In this document: piece after piece, positions 1-8,413 of the stretch | Layout of the letters: every line of letters begins with the position of its first letter | Numbering within the stretch: position 1 is the stretch's first letter | NCBI GenBank assembly: GCA_016699165.1 | Contig: CP064963.1 | Coordinates: 248,001-312,000 of the forward strand | Source: Candidatus Melainabacteria bacterium | GTDB lineage: Bacteria; Cyanobacteriota; Vampirovibrionia; Obscuribacterales; Obscuribacteraceae | Length of the DNA: 64,000 bases | Direction of reading: 5' to 3' | The notes under the pieces: generated by a model | Told to the model about the DNA's origin: nothing | Databases searched by the model: none | What the model saw: the letters and a program-made list of their open reading frames with translations, nothing else | Program-made: the position numbers and the translations under genes

Positions 1-2
1 AA

Positions 3-476
3 GAAATTACTGTGGCAAGTGGCTGTCTTTCGCTGAAAAAAATGGAAACCATTGCATTTTCAGAGATTAAAGGGGTCAAAATCGAGCGCTCAAGTATTGG
101 TGGCGACTCTTTTGGACGTATTGTTTTAGTGATGGATCACACAGTGGTGCCCTTGAGTCCCAATCTTCATCGTGTCACTGCCAGACTTGAAAAAGACGCC
201 AAACAGTTAATTAGATTTATTGACTGTCCCGATTCGGATAGTACATACGAACCCAAAAGCGCTCCCAAGAAAAATACCGGGTCTTTTAAGGCGCCACTTA
301 GAGTTACCCAGACGTTTAATATCGACGAAATTAGTCCTGAAGTAATTGATTTAATTCGCAAAAAACGCTCTATTGAAGCGATAAAAGTGATGCGCAACAC
401 AACTGGTCTTGGACTGAAAGAGTCCAAAGACGTAGTGGATGAAATTCAAAGACGAATGAGAAGCAGCGAAGATTAA
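3..476 (+). CDS. Partial protein with L7/L12-like C-terminal domain
   Basis: The frame is open up to the window edge, so the true start lies outside; the GTG at 12 is only a possible internal start. The first part looks beta-rich and has no family I recognise. After a Lys/Pro-rich linker the last ~40 residues, with KVMRNTTGLGLKESKD, resemble the C-terminal domain of ribosomal protein L7/L12 (pattern IKxxRxxTGLGLKEAK). That small fold occurs outside ribosomes as a protein-contact module, so this is not rplL itself. It converges on the peroxidase gene with a 2-bp gap. The domain call is resemblance only; function is unknown. Confidence 0.6.
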   Translation, partial: EITVASGCLSLKKMETIAFSEIKGVKIERSSIGGDSFGRIVLVMDHTVVPLSPNLHRVTARLEKDAKQLIRFIDCPDSDSTYEPKSAPKKNTGSFKAPLRVTQTFNIDEISPEVIDLIRKKRSIEAIKVMRNTTGLGLKESKDVVDEIQRRMRSSED

Positions 477-478
477 AA

Positions 479-975
479 CTAAGCTTTAACTTCGACTGTA
501 AGCTGGGCTTCGATTTCTTTTTCCATGTCTTGCGGTTTGACGTCAGGGGCAAAACGCTTGAGTACTTTGCCATTGCGGTCAACCAGAAACTTGGTGAAAT
601 TCCATTTGATTGCTTCAGTTCCAGCAATTCCTGGAGCTTCGCTGGTCAAGAATTTGTAGAGTGGGTGGGCATCTGAGCCGTTTACGTCGATTTTTTCAAA
701 CATTTGAAATTCGACACCGTAGTTTTTCTGACAAAAGCCCCAATCTCAGTTTCAGAGCCTGGTTCTTGCGAACCGAACTGGTTGCAAGGAAAGCCAAGTA
801 CTTTTAGCCCGCGCCCGTTGAATTTCTTGTGCAGTTCTTGCAGACCTTCATACTGATTGGTGAAGCCGCATTTGCTGGCTGTATTAACAATAACCAGAAC
901 TTCGCCTTTGTAAGAACTCAAGTCGAAATCTTTGCCATCGAGTGTTTTGGCGTGAAAATCATAAATGGACGTCAT
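479..975 (-). pseudogene. gpx: Glutathione peroxidase, split by a 1-base frameshift
   Basis: Thioredoxin-fold peroxidase that reduces hydroperoxides. Two overlapping frames together give a complete 165-residue protein, normal for the family. The first frame carries the peroxidatic Cys in NTASKCGFT and the resolving region with FPCNQFGSQEPG. The second carries MFEKIDVNG and the catalytic WNF (KWNFTKFLVDRNG). The break lies at the A4 run 733-736 on the plus strand: one more base there restores GAFCQKNYGVEFQMFEKIDV. The active site uses Cys, not selenocysteine, so recoding is not the explanation. Several other genes here break in A/T runs, so a sequencing error is more likely than gene decay. 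Family call is firm. Confidence 0.9.
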
Positions 976-1035
976 GACGGTCCTCCAGCAGGGTGTGAAA
1001 GACGAAATGATAGCAGTTCTTAGAAGCTTACAGTG

Positions 1036-1524
1036 TTATTGCGCTAGTCTTGAAATGGCAAGCTTGAAATAAAGCTCGATATCAAGGCGCGAAATGCCGT
1101 TTTGAGTTGGATCTATACCTTCGTTTACCGAGTCGGCAATTTCTTTTTGATTAGTCAACAAAAATGTGACATAAGACTTTTCGCGCATATCTAAATTTGG
1201 GTCGTTGAGCGCGGCGTATAGCTCTTCTGTCTCGATGAAGCCATTGTCGTTAGCGTCAATTTTGTCAAAGGCTTCGTAAGCAAAAAGTCTTATTTGGTCG
1301 AAATTCTGTTGAAGGGGATTGAGTCTTTTCATGCCCTGGGTAGTGGTTGAAGCCCGAGGCGATGGTGGCGGTGCGGGGGCCTTAGACGCCTGCTCAATAG
1401 AGGACAAATCGGAATATTCGTCGATTTTGTCCAGGTCAGCGGTTGTAGGTTTTTTAGCACCCTGCGAAAACCAGACATTCTGGAAATTATCTTCTTTGGA
1501 TAATTTCGGCTTGTTGTTAAACAC
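1036..1524 (-). CDS. EF-hand-like protein
   Basis: Protein of 162 residues, with no signal peptide and a Pro/Ala-rich middle. At about residues 92-103 it has a loop DANDNGFIETEE that fits the EF-hand calcium-binding pattern: acidic or Asn at positions 1, 3 and 5, Gly at 6, Ile at 8 and Glu at 12. A second, degenerate loop is centred on DPTQNGISRLD. Start is GTG at 1524, chosen because GAGGAAAA lies 7 bases upstream and no in-frame ATG fits. The EF-hand reading rests on one good loop; a role in calcium sensing is inference. Confidence 0.65.
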   Translation of the reverse strand: MFNNKPKLSKEDNFQNVWFSQGAKKPTTADLDKIDEYSDLSSIEQASKAPAPPPSPRASTTTQGMKRLNPLQQNFDQIRLFAYEAFDKIDANDNGFIETEELYAALNDPNLDMREKSYVTFLLTNQKEIADSVNEGIDPTQNGISRLDIELYFKLAISRLAQ

Positions 1525-1621
1525 TGACTTTTCCTCATAGCTCCTGGTCTATTATTCCCTAACCAAAGCGCCTTGAAGCCATATATTAACACTGCGTCTC
1601 ATAAGGTGCTGTGATTTACAG

Positions 1622-2998
1622 CTATTTTTCTACTTTTTCTTCGATAAGCGCTGCCGCAAGTGCTTTGGTTAGTCCGTAACGCGAGAGTTCTTCAAACGAT
1701 CTCGTATCGACGATATCGTATTTAGCACCAGCAGATACTAAGTCGTCGTCAAGGGCGCGAAGGACAGGAGAACCAGCAGTGGTATCACCAATAGAAAGAA
1801 ACGTAATCACAATTTCTTTGGGATGTGTCATTTGGTGAGTGGCATCAATTATGGTGTCAGCTATTTCTTGCAATCCGCACTCACCATCAGTCATTACGGC
1901 AATGGCTATAGGTCTTGCTTTTTGTTTTCTCGATTTTTTACTTAGATAATCGCTCAAAATATAATCGAGTGGTCCAGCGATATCTGTTCCACCTTCTGGT
2001 CCAAGTTGCGCAAACAAAGATTCTATCTGGCGACCTTTTAGATTTGGTGCAACCGAAAATTTGTCGTTAAAAGGCACCACAGTTATTCCTTGTGGCATGA
2101 ATTTTGCAACGTCGTTATAAAAACTAGTGCTTTGATTTTGGCACCAGTTCCATTTACTCACTCTGCCTGAATTAGAAGAGCTACTTGGACTGGCTCCACT
2201 TGTGCCGTTTGAAGCTTCGCTTGCCATACTTCCAGAAACATCAACCACTAAATAACAATCGTAATTTCCAAGCAATTTAATGGCAGGTCCTAAAAGTTCT
2301 GGATGTTTAATCGGTGCGCCAAATCCATCGCCGCCACTACTTGTAGTGGCATTGCGAGTGTCTGCAATTAGTCCACCATCTATTGCCGCTGGTATACGCA
2401 GTGTAATCTGAAAAGTTTTGGCGCCCCGCCTTAATGTCAAAGTGACATCAGTTTTGCCTACTTGCGCTTTTAATATTCGGTCGTCCTGTTTTATCCCAGA
2501 AAGCCATGCAAGTGAAGGCGGGAAGACCTTTTCCACTTTGCCAGTGAGCAAGTTGGAGTCTTTGCCTTCTACTTTGTATCCAAGGCGCGAGGCAAGACCA
2601 ATGTGTGATTTTGCCATTTCAACTGCTTGCTTAGCCATTTGCGATCGCGGGTCGTTTAAGCCATGTTTGCTTGCTCGCAAGTATGAAAGCTTGAAGGCAT
2701 TCAAAGACCTTACATAGTCTCCGTCTGTGTAAAGCTTCAATCCAATATCGTATGCTTTACCAAAGCCGCTTTTGGGGATTTGCAATACTTCGGGATTAAA
2801 CGTATCTTGCACTGAACCTTGAAGAAGCTTATCGGAGGCGGGTGTAGATGTGTCTATTTTAGGCGTGAGGGCTTCGAGCTTAATGGGCATCTTAGGCGTT
2901 TTTGAGCCGTCTTTGATTTGTGCCAGCGCCAAATTAAATCCCGAACTTAAAAGGGCGACTGCAAGTAAGCACCACTGAAGTTTTGACGCTTTTGACAA
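1622..2998 (-). CDS. Secreted PDZ-like and von Willebrand A domain protein
   Basis: 458 residues. An N-terminal signal peptide (about residues 1-26, ending ALA) is followed by a TPR-like helical stretch (YDIGLKLYTDGDYVRSLNAF) and a PDZ-like region around residues 145-200 (VFPPSLAWLSGIKQDDRIL). A vWA domain begins near 245. The MIDAS metal site is visible as DVSGSMAS, with VMTDGECG later. Such domains bind ligands through a divalent cation, and the protein should act outside the cytoplasmic membrane. Divergent from the secreted gene at 3077. The partner is unknown. Confidence 0.75.
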   Translation of the reverse strand: MSKASKLQWCLLAVALLSSGFNLALAQIKDGSKTPKMPIKLEALTPKIDTSTPASDKLLQGSVQDTFNPEVLQIPKSGFGKAYDIGLKLYTDGDYVRSLNAFKLSYLRASKHGLNDPRSQMAKQAVEMAKSHIGLASRLGYKVEGKDSNLLTGKVEKVFPPSLAWLSGIKQDDRILKAQVGKTDVTLTLRRGAKTFQITLRIPAAIDGGLIADTRNATTSSGGDGFGAPIKHPELLGPAIKLLGNYDCYLVVDVSGSMASEASNGTSGASPSSSSNSGRVSKWNWCQNQSTSFYNDVAKFMPQGITVVPFNDKFSVAPNLKGRQIESLFAQLGPEGGTDIAGPLDYILSDYLSKKSRKQKARPIAIAVMTDGECGLQEIADTIIDATHQMTHPKEIVITFLSIGDTTAGSPVLRALDDDLVSAGAKYDIVDTRSFEELSRYGLTKALAAALIEEKVEK

Positions 2999-3076
2999 TT
3001 TGGATAAGTATTCGATTGAGTAGTCCGCCGATGTGGGTTAAGATGAATATATCGCATATTGAGAAAAGTCGAAATA

Positions 3077-3859
3077 ATGCAAGCGCAAAACTGGTCTGTT
3101 AAATCTGAAAGACGCTCTAGTCTTGTGATTTTATTTGGGTTTAGTGTAATATTTTCGACCTTAATCCAGTCTTTGTCTCTATTGCAGCCAGCAAATGCTC
3201 AAGGCTACCCAGGCGGCTCGTCTGGCTCTGGTTCTTCAGGGACTATATATTTGCCAAACGGCGTGCCTTTTCAAATTGGAACCAATTATCCAGGCGGAAT
3301 GAATTTTCCCCATCATCCCAATTACAATCAGCGGCCCAGTTACGCTTATCCTAATTATTCGTCTTACCGAAACAGAGGACGTGGCAAGGTCTCAAGTTTG
3401 ATAGACTCGCAAAACGCGCAGCAAACCAAGCGCCAAACCACCTGGGAAGCGCCCACTGTTGTTGACGAAAAAATCGATTTAGAAATAGAATCGACTCAAG
3501 TCAATAACGGCATCGATAGCCGCGAGGCGATGAATCTCATCTGGACGCGAGCGAAACAATATTATGAAGGTCATCATTACGAAAAGGCAGCAAAGATGCT
3601 CGATCAGCTTGAGCCTTTGAGACAGAAAAAAGACAAATTGAGTTTGATTTCGGATGCCTCAATAGACAAGATGCGCAATGATATAGACAAAAAGCTCGGC
3701 AGAGGCTCTTCACTTAGATCTAGACGTTCTGGATCGAGGTATTTATCGAAAAACGGATCTAATAGCTCGTCGCAACCAATCTCGCTAGATAGTTTTCTTG
3801 ATCCAAGTAGAGGGCAAAATTTCAATAATCCGCGCGGCGGCAGAAATTTTTATCCCTAA
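3077..3859 (+). CDS. Secreted Gly/Ser/Asn-rich hypothetical protein with TPR-like segment
   Basis: 260 residues. I chose ATG 3077 rather than the in-frame TTG 3059 because the signal peptide (ending PANAQG) then starts at a conventional place. Downstream are a low-complexity Gly/Ser/Pro/Tyr region (GGSSGSGSSG), a helical TPR-like stretch near residues 150-200 (RAKQYYEGHHYEKAAKMLDQ) and an Arg/Ser/Asn-rich tail. It shares its upstream region with the divergent vWA gene, suggesting joint envelope expression. No family recognised. Confidence 0.6.
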   Translation: MQAQNWSVKSERRSSLVILFGFSVIFSTLIQSLSLLQPANAQGYPGGSSGSGSSGTIYLPNGVPFQIGTNYPGGMNFPHHPNYNQRPSYAYPNYSSYRNRGRGKVSSLIDSQNAQQTKRQTTWEAPTVVDEKIDLEIESTQVNNGIDSREAMNLIWTRAKQYYEGHHYEKAAKMLDQLEPLRQKKDKLSLISDASIDKMRNDIDKKLGRGSSLRSRRSGSRYLSKNGSNSSSQPISLDSFLDPSRGQNFNNPRGGRNFYP

Positions 3860-3871
3860 AATCAGTGTTAA

Positions 3872-5080
3872 TTACTGAAAAAGCAAATAAGGACAGCTTG
3901 AATTTCTTGCATCTTCTTTTGCTTTTCTAGCGCAGGCAAACAGAGTCCCTGCATCTTTAATGCTATTCGTGCGTCCTGCCACGCCAATAGTGAAGACTCG
4001 CTCCAAGTCACCGTTTTCACCAGTGGTTAAAACAATATTTTCAGACAAGCAAGTGTATAGCGAGGCGGCAAAAGAAACTGCGTCCTGCGAATTGTAATAG
4101 GGTAATACAATGGCGAACTCGCTTTCTTCGCTACGTGCGCAAAAATCAAGCGAAGCTCTAATCGAGTTAAATGCCTCAGTTACTGCCGCGCCGTCATTTA
4201 TAGACAGTTCGGTTGCTGCAAAAGTCTGTTTGTCTAATATTTCAAATACAATCAAAGCTAGATCCTGCGAGCCTTGCAAGCTGTGTTCAAATTCGCGCAT
4301 CAAAAAGAAACTAAAGGCAGAATAGCATAACAAGCCAGTTTCGGGATCGCCAAGAATACCGAAAGCTTCATCCAGATCCTGCTCAAACTCGACTGGAGGC
4401 GGTAATTGCTTTGGCGCTTGATCGAATTTGGCAAATGGAAGTGAAGCCGGGGGCAGCAGAAAGGGTTGGAATTCACCAGTTTGAGAAACAGGGTGTGATA
4501 CAGAAAACTGAGTCTGAGCATTATCAGGGTCGGACTCTGCCGCTTGTGGTCTGTCAAACTCGAAAGATGTGGTGCCAAAGCTTCCTGTATTTTGAAATGC
4601 AGGTGGTTCAGGGTCGTATGGAGCCAATTCTGGATCTAAAGGTTGAGATTCGAAGCCAAAATCTTTTTCTTTGCGCTTCCAGCCAAATGCTGGAGCCAGA
4701 ACACCTTGATGAGACTTGATACTGGAGTGTTCGTAATTGTCGACTGACTCAAATTCGCCTTTGCTAGCGCCATCGACTTTTATTTTGCCTTGAATCATGA
4801 TTACTTCATTCGATTCTTTGCTCCAGACATGTTTAAACACGCCGTTTTCCAATCGTCCAAAAGTCCAGCGTGGACTGGCGACCGGAGAGCTTGCAGCAAT
4901 CACTTTGACCATAAAATTCAGATCTGTTTCTGGATTCATGAATGGCAATTCTACTTGCTTGCCTTCTTTAGCGGCTGTAGCAAGCATGTATTTCAAGTCT
5001 TCGCTAGAGGGCAGACTGCCCATCTTTGCCAAGCGAACCGGTAACGACGGACCCGTTTTAATGAATTTAGATTTTGACAT
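3872..5080 (-). CDS. Degenerate GGDEF-domain protein
   Basis: 402 residues from ATG 5080; a TTG at 5113 would add 11 residues and neither start has a convincing ribosome site. The C-terminal ~170 residues keep the diguanylate-cyclase scaffold: DPETGLLCYSAFSFFLMREF matches the usual D-x-LTGL-x-NRR-x-F segment, LALIVFEI the first strand, and EFAIVLP the strand after the signature. The GGDEF signature itself is replaced by SEESEF and the metal Asp after LALIVFEI is missing. Cyclic-di-GMP synthesis is therefore unlikely; a sensory or scaffold role is inferred. The first ~230 residues are unrecognised. No membrane segment. Confidence 0.6.
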   Translation of the reverse strand: MSKSKFIKTGPSLPVRLAKMGSLPSSEDLKYMLATAAKEGKQVELPFMNPETDLNFMVKVIAASSPVASPRWTFGRLENGVFKHVWSKESNEVIMIQGKIKVDGASKGEFESVDNYEHSSIKSHQGVLAPAFGWKRKEKDFGFESQPLDPELAPYDPEPPAFQNTGSFGTTSFEFDRPQAAESDPDNAQTQFSVSHPVSQTGEFQPFLLPPASLPFAKFDQAPKQLPPPVEFEQDLDEAFGILGDPETGLLCYSAFSFFLMREFEHSLQGSQDLALIVFEILDKQTFAATELSINDGAAVTEAFNSIRASLDFCARSEESEFAIVLPYYNSQDAVSFAASLYTCLSENIVLTTGENGDLERVFTIGVAGRTNSIKDAGTLFACARKAKEDARNSSCPYLLFQ

Positions 5081-5158
5081 GACCAAATTTAGCCCAGATA
5101 CCCCCAAGGTCAAGATTCCCAGGTTGGAATCAAAAATATCAGCCTTATCTTTTTTGAA

Positions 5159-6532
5159 TTAGCGTCTTAAGAAATGAATCACTTTCTTTTCCATGTCGAT
5201 GGTAAACTGCCAACCTGAAAGCATTTCCTGCCCAAGCAAGGGCAAATCTTCGTCGTCATCGACCTCATTTGCCAAATCGGCATTTAAATTGGTTTTCTCT
5301 ATCGGTCCCAGTTTGATTCGAGGTAAATTGAACGTGTAACAGCTGCCACTTCCAGATACCCCTGAGGTAGTAGCTAACTGTGCGTCTTCAGGCAATTCAT
5401 TGATGCCGAACTTTTTCATTTGTTCTTTGCTGTGAAACGCTATTCCACTTGCTGTATTGCCCGTATCGAGCATCACTGGACCTTTTTTGCCATTTATATC
5501 GACTTCTACTATGATACGTCGACCTTCTTTTTTGAAAGTAAATGGAATGGAGTAGCCTTTGCCGCCCGAGTTAGACATGCCTTTCTTGCGAAATTCGATA
5601 CATTTTGCGCTGTGGTCTATGGTGTAATCGAAATCTTTGAAGAAGCCCTGGCCAAGCAATGGACGGGTATGGATTTTTTCATAAATTTTTACTCGGGTAT
5701 TATCTTTGGAGATAGGACCCACTTGGACAGTGGCGTTGATATTCCAAAAATCAATGGTGGTCGTATTGGACGAGCCGCCAGTGGCTCCATCTGCTTTGCC
5801 GCGCGGCACTGCAAGCCCAAGGCTTTGTGCCATTTCTTTGTCGATACAAATTCCAGGGGCACCTGTGTCGAAAACCATCGGCATGGTTCTGCCGTTGATG
5901 CGCACATCGACCATAATTTCGTCATGGTCAGATTTGTAAAAGACGCGCGCTACAGAGGGGGTGCTTGAGCTAAGCTTCGAAACTTTCTGGGGAGTGGTGT
6001 CTTCCATAGTGTCATCAAGCGAGTTGTCTGTTGTAGTTGCAGCTTTGGCGGCGGTTTTACTTTTTGATTTTAATTTGTCATCCACGCCAGCTCCAGAGCT
6101 AATGCCAGAGCTTTTGAGCTGTGCTTGCAATTGCGATTTTAATTGCTCTAGAAGTTGTGGTTTTCTGTCTATCCACGTATTGCTTTGATCCAAACGAGCG
6201 ATTGCTTGCTTTGCCATTGTCGCTGCTTGTGTGTCTTTAAATAAATCGGCAATCTGATGATACTTGCGCAGCGCCTCGTCGCGCTCGCCATAGGCTTGAT
6301 AAGCGTATGCTGCGTAAAGGAAAACGGGTGCCTTTATGTTGCCATGAGAAATTGAGTTTTCGAATTCTTTGGCAGCTGAGCGAAAGTTCTTGCTTTTGTA
6401 AAACTGAACACCTGTAGCGAATTCACTTTCTGCCGACGCATTAGCAGGTTCGTTTGAGCAAATGGTGCAGGCTATATTTGCGATGCAAGCGGCACATAAT
6501 AGCGAAAATAGCTTTTTATTGAGTTTATGCAT
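5159..6532 (-). CDS. Secreted tandem retropepsin-like aspartic protease with TPR region
   Basis: 457 residues with a signal peptide (~residues 1-32), a TPR-like stretch (TGVQFYKSKNFRSAAKEFEN) and a Ser/Thr-rich linker. Two retropepsin-type modules follow. The first has PMVFDTGAPGICID near residue 221 and the second has PVMLDTGNTASG near 354; each ends in a LLGQ segment (PLLGQGFF, PLLGQEML). Bacterial proteins of this type usually carry one such half and must dimerise. Two DTG halves in one chain could form a complete pepsin-like active site internally. Location would be periplasmic or cell surface. Family good; substrate unknown. Confidence 0.8.
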   Translation of the reverse strand: MHKLNKKLFSLLCAACIANIACTICSNEPANASAESEFATGVQFYKSKNFRSAAKEFENSISHGNIKAPVFLYAAYAYQAYGERDEALRKYHQIADLFKDTQAATMAKQAIARLDQSNTWIDRKPQLLEQLKSQLQAQLKSSGISSGAGVDDKLKSKSKTAAKAATTTDNSLDDTMEDTTPQKVSKLSSSTPSVARVFYKSDHDEIMVDVRINGRTMPMVFDTGAPGICIDKEMAQSLGLAVPRGKADGATGGSSNTTTIDFWNINATVQVGPISKDNTRVKIYEKIHTRPLLGQGFFKDFDYTIDHSAKCIEFRKKGMSNSGGKGYSIPFTFKKEGRRIIVEVDINGKKGPVMLDTGNTASGIAFHSKEQMKKFGINELPEDAQLATTSGVSGSGSCYTFNLPRIKLGPIEKTNLNADLANEVDDDEDLPLLGQEMLSGWQFTIDMEKKVIHFLRR

Positions 6533-6580
6533 GACTTAAATATTCCACGACAGTAAAATAATATCTTTTGGGGTAGCAAG

Positions 6581-7642
6581 ATGAAAGTTCAGGATTTTAC
6601 TTTCGGCAGACAAATTTTCTGCACTGAGTCTTTTGAAATGGTGCCTTGTCTGCCGGATAATGTCGAGCGTCGTATACAGTTTTATTATGCCGACGCCGAT
6701 GGATTGATGGAATCGCACTTTATCGATTTTGACCAACTCAAAGAAGAGATAAAAGATAAAACTTTATTGTGGCTGCATGTCTCCGGCAGCATTGGTGATG
6801 AATTTTGGAAATGTTTGAAAGACTTTCTCGACCTGTCAGATGAGCAAGTGAAAATCTTGCGTTTTCCACATAAGCGCGCTTTTTTTGAAGATTTTCCAAA
6901 CGGCATGATGTGGACAATTCAAAGACCTTCCGTTACAGAAAATGTTGATGCACTTGAAACAGTAAATTTTTATATGAGCGATAAGGTGCTTTTCACCAGA
7001 CAATTCAGTCATGATAACGCTTTTTCTTTAGCCAGCCATAATCTTATATCACAAGGAGAAATGCATAAGAACATGACAGCCGATGTTCTTTCAGGCGAAT
7101 TGATGGAAGATGTTTTGCTTGGCTATGTAGATGTTTTAAAATTGGGTGGTACTAAACTCGAAACCATTCAAAATAAAATTATTCGCAATCCTGGAAAGAA
7201 AGAACTGCATCTAATTAACAGATCTCAGCAAATGATCTGGATATTCTTGAATGTTTTGTGGCCGGTCGAAACTGTAATTAATTCGATTCACAAATCTAAA
7301 AATAGAGTTTTGACCGAAGCCGGAAAGCAGGAATATTCTTATCGAATGGATGAGGTCGGAGCGCTTGTGCGCACTTTTGAAACGTATCGCTCTATGTCAT
7401 ATAACTTGATGGATGTTTATGTCTCGGGTCTAGGTCTGCGCACCAATGAAACTACCGAAGTTCTGACTATAGTTGCTACTTTGTTTTTGCCACCAACTTT
7501 GATTGCTGGTATCTATGGAATGAATTTTCAAATCCCTGAAGTGCACAATCCGTATGGATACTATATTTGTCTTATCTCTATGTTTGCTGTGTCTGGTGGA
7601 TTATTGTATTTGTTTGCCAAGCGAGGGTTGATCCGATTTTAA
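6581..7642 (+). CDS. corA: CorA-family divalent metal transporter
   Basis: 353 residues, normal for the family: a large cytoplasmic N-terminal domain with long helices and two C-terminal membrane segments. The signature GMN at about residue 312 sits in IYGMNFQIPEV at the end of the first membrane helix, as in CorA/ZntB pentameric channels that pass Mg2+, Co2+ or Zn2+. Start ATG 6581 has GGGG about 8 bases upstream. Divergent from the aspartic protease. Whether it moves Mg2+ or exports Zn2+ cannot be told from sequence alone. Confidence 0.85.
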   Translation: MKVQDFTFGRQIFCTESFEMVPCLPDNVERRIQFYYADADGLMESHFIDFDQLKEEIKDKTLLWLHVSGSIGDEFWKCLKDFLDLSDEQVKILRFPHKRAFFEDFPNGMMWTIQRPSVTENVDALETVNFYMSDKVLFTRQFSHDNAFSLASHNLISQGEMHKNMTADVLSGELMEDVLLGYVDVLKLGGTKLETIQNKIIRNPGKKELHLINRSQQMIWIFLNVLWPVETVINSIHKSKNRVLTEAGKQEYSYRMDEVGALVRTFETYRSMSYNLMDVYVSGLGLRTNETTEVLTIVATLFLPPTLIAGIYGMNFQIPEVHNPYGYYICLISMFAVSGGLLYLFAKRGLIRF

Positions 7643-8238
7643 AGCCTGTTTGCAATTTGTTTGTTTTTGTTTTGGTATTTGTTTTGGTCTTTAATTTGCA
7701 AGCTTGTTCAACTAAATCAGGGCAAGATCCGTTTGATTTAGCCTGTCAGCAAATATCAAAGAAAGACTTCGTTAATGCTCATAAACATTTGCACCGGCTA
7801 GCAAAATCTAAGCATTCCAAAGCGCAAACTATTATGGGCATGTTTCATGAAAAAGGCATCGTGGTCGAGCGAGATGTGTCTCAAGCTCTAGAATATTATA
7901 GACAAGCTGCTGCTCAGGGACTGCCAGAAGCGCAATCACGACTTGGACATTTATTGCTTGAAACAGCAGGCAAAGACTCAGGCGAAGCAATTGCATGGCT
8001 TGAAAAAGCTGCATCTCAAGGAGAAGCTCAGGCGCAATATACTTTGCGAAAATTGGACCGAAGTGGTGGAATGTCTGGCGCATTGAATGGTATGGAAAAT
8101 GGCTTGCATCAAGGTGGTGCCCAGTATAAATCTGGTATGGATAATCTGACTAAATCTTGGGTTGGTTATTCCGATATCGTTAATACTTTGAATGATGCGG
8201 CTGCTGCTTCTTCCTCCGTGCCAAATCAAAAGCACTGA
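7636..8238 (+). CDS. Sel1-repeat lipoprotein overlapping corA end
   Basis: About 200 residues. A hydrophobic segment ending in the lipobox LQAC is followed by Sel1-type TPR repeats (AQTIMGMFHEKGIVVERDVSQ, in which A-x2-G-x2-Y/F-x3-G can be followed) and AQSRLGHLLLETAGKDSGEA. The frame opens upstream inside corA, with TTG 7567 the longest start, but that would bury the lipobox near residue 47. ATT 7636, with GAGGG 8 bases upstream, gives a normal lipoprotein signal starting MLKPVC. A rare ATT start, TTG 7657, or a small error are all possible. Overlaps the corA stop, so likely co-translated. Confidence 0.65.
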   Translation: MLKPVCNLFVFVLVFVLVFNLQACSTKSGQDPFDLACQQISKKDFVNAHKHLHRLAKSKHSKAQTIMGMFHEKGIVVERDVSQALEYYRQAAAQGLPEAQSRLGHLLLETAGKDSGEAIAWLEKAASQGEAQAQYTLRKLDRSGGMSGALNGMENGLHQGGAQYKSGMDNLTKSWVGYSDIVNTLNDAAAASSSVPNQKH

Positions 8239-8368
8239 TTTGTGTTTTTATTGATTTAGTCCCTTGACGATTTTCTAAATATTCTCAATATCAGATATGC
8301 GCGAAATCGTTGAAACTGGCAAGGGGAGCCAATTTTTTCTGATCGCAATAGCTCGTTTTAGTCTAAAG

Positions 8369-8387
8369 TGATTTTCTAAGAAAATCA
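8369..8387. promoter_or_regulatory. 19-bp perfect palindrome upstream of AbiEi-like gene
   Basis: TGATTTTCTAAGAAAATCA has 9-base arms around a central A. It ends 26 bases before the ATG at 8414. A half-site copy, GATTTTCTAA, lies at 8269-8278 overlapping a possible -35 (TTGACG 8264-8269). AbiEi antitoxins are known to autorepress by binding inverted repeats in their promoter, so this is a plausible operator. Binding is inferred. Confidence 0.5.
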
Positions 8388-8413
8388 TTTCCAATTTCTT
8401 TGGAGGTAACTTT

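Noticed and set aside
682..975. Selenocysteine or programmed recoding in the peroxidase
   Set aside because: The active-site codon is an ordinary Cys and the break is in a simple A4 run, not at a UGA or a slippery heptamer.
5420..5968. 182-codon plus-strand ORF inside the aspartic protease
   Set aside because: Antisense to a well-supported gene; Cys/His/Arg-rich random composition and no ribosome site.
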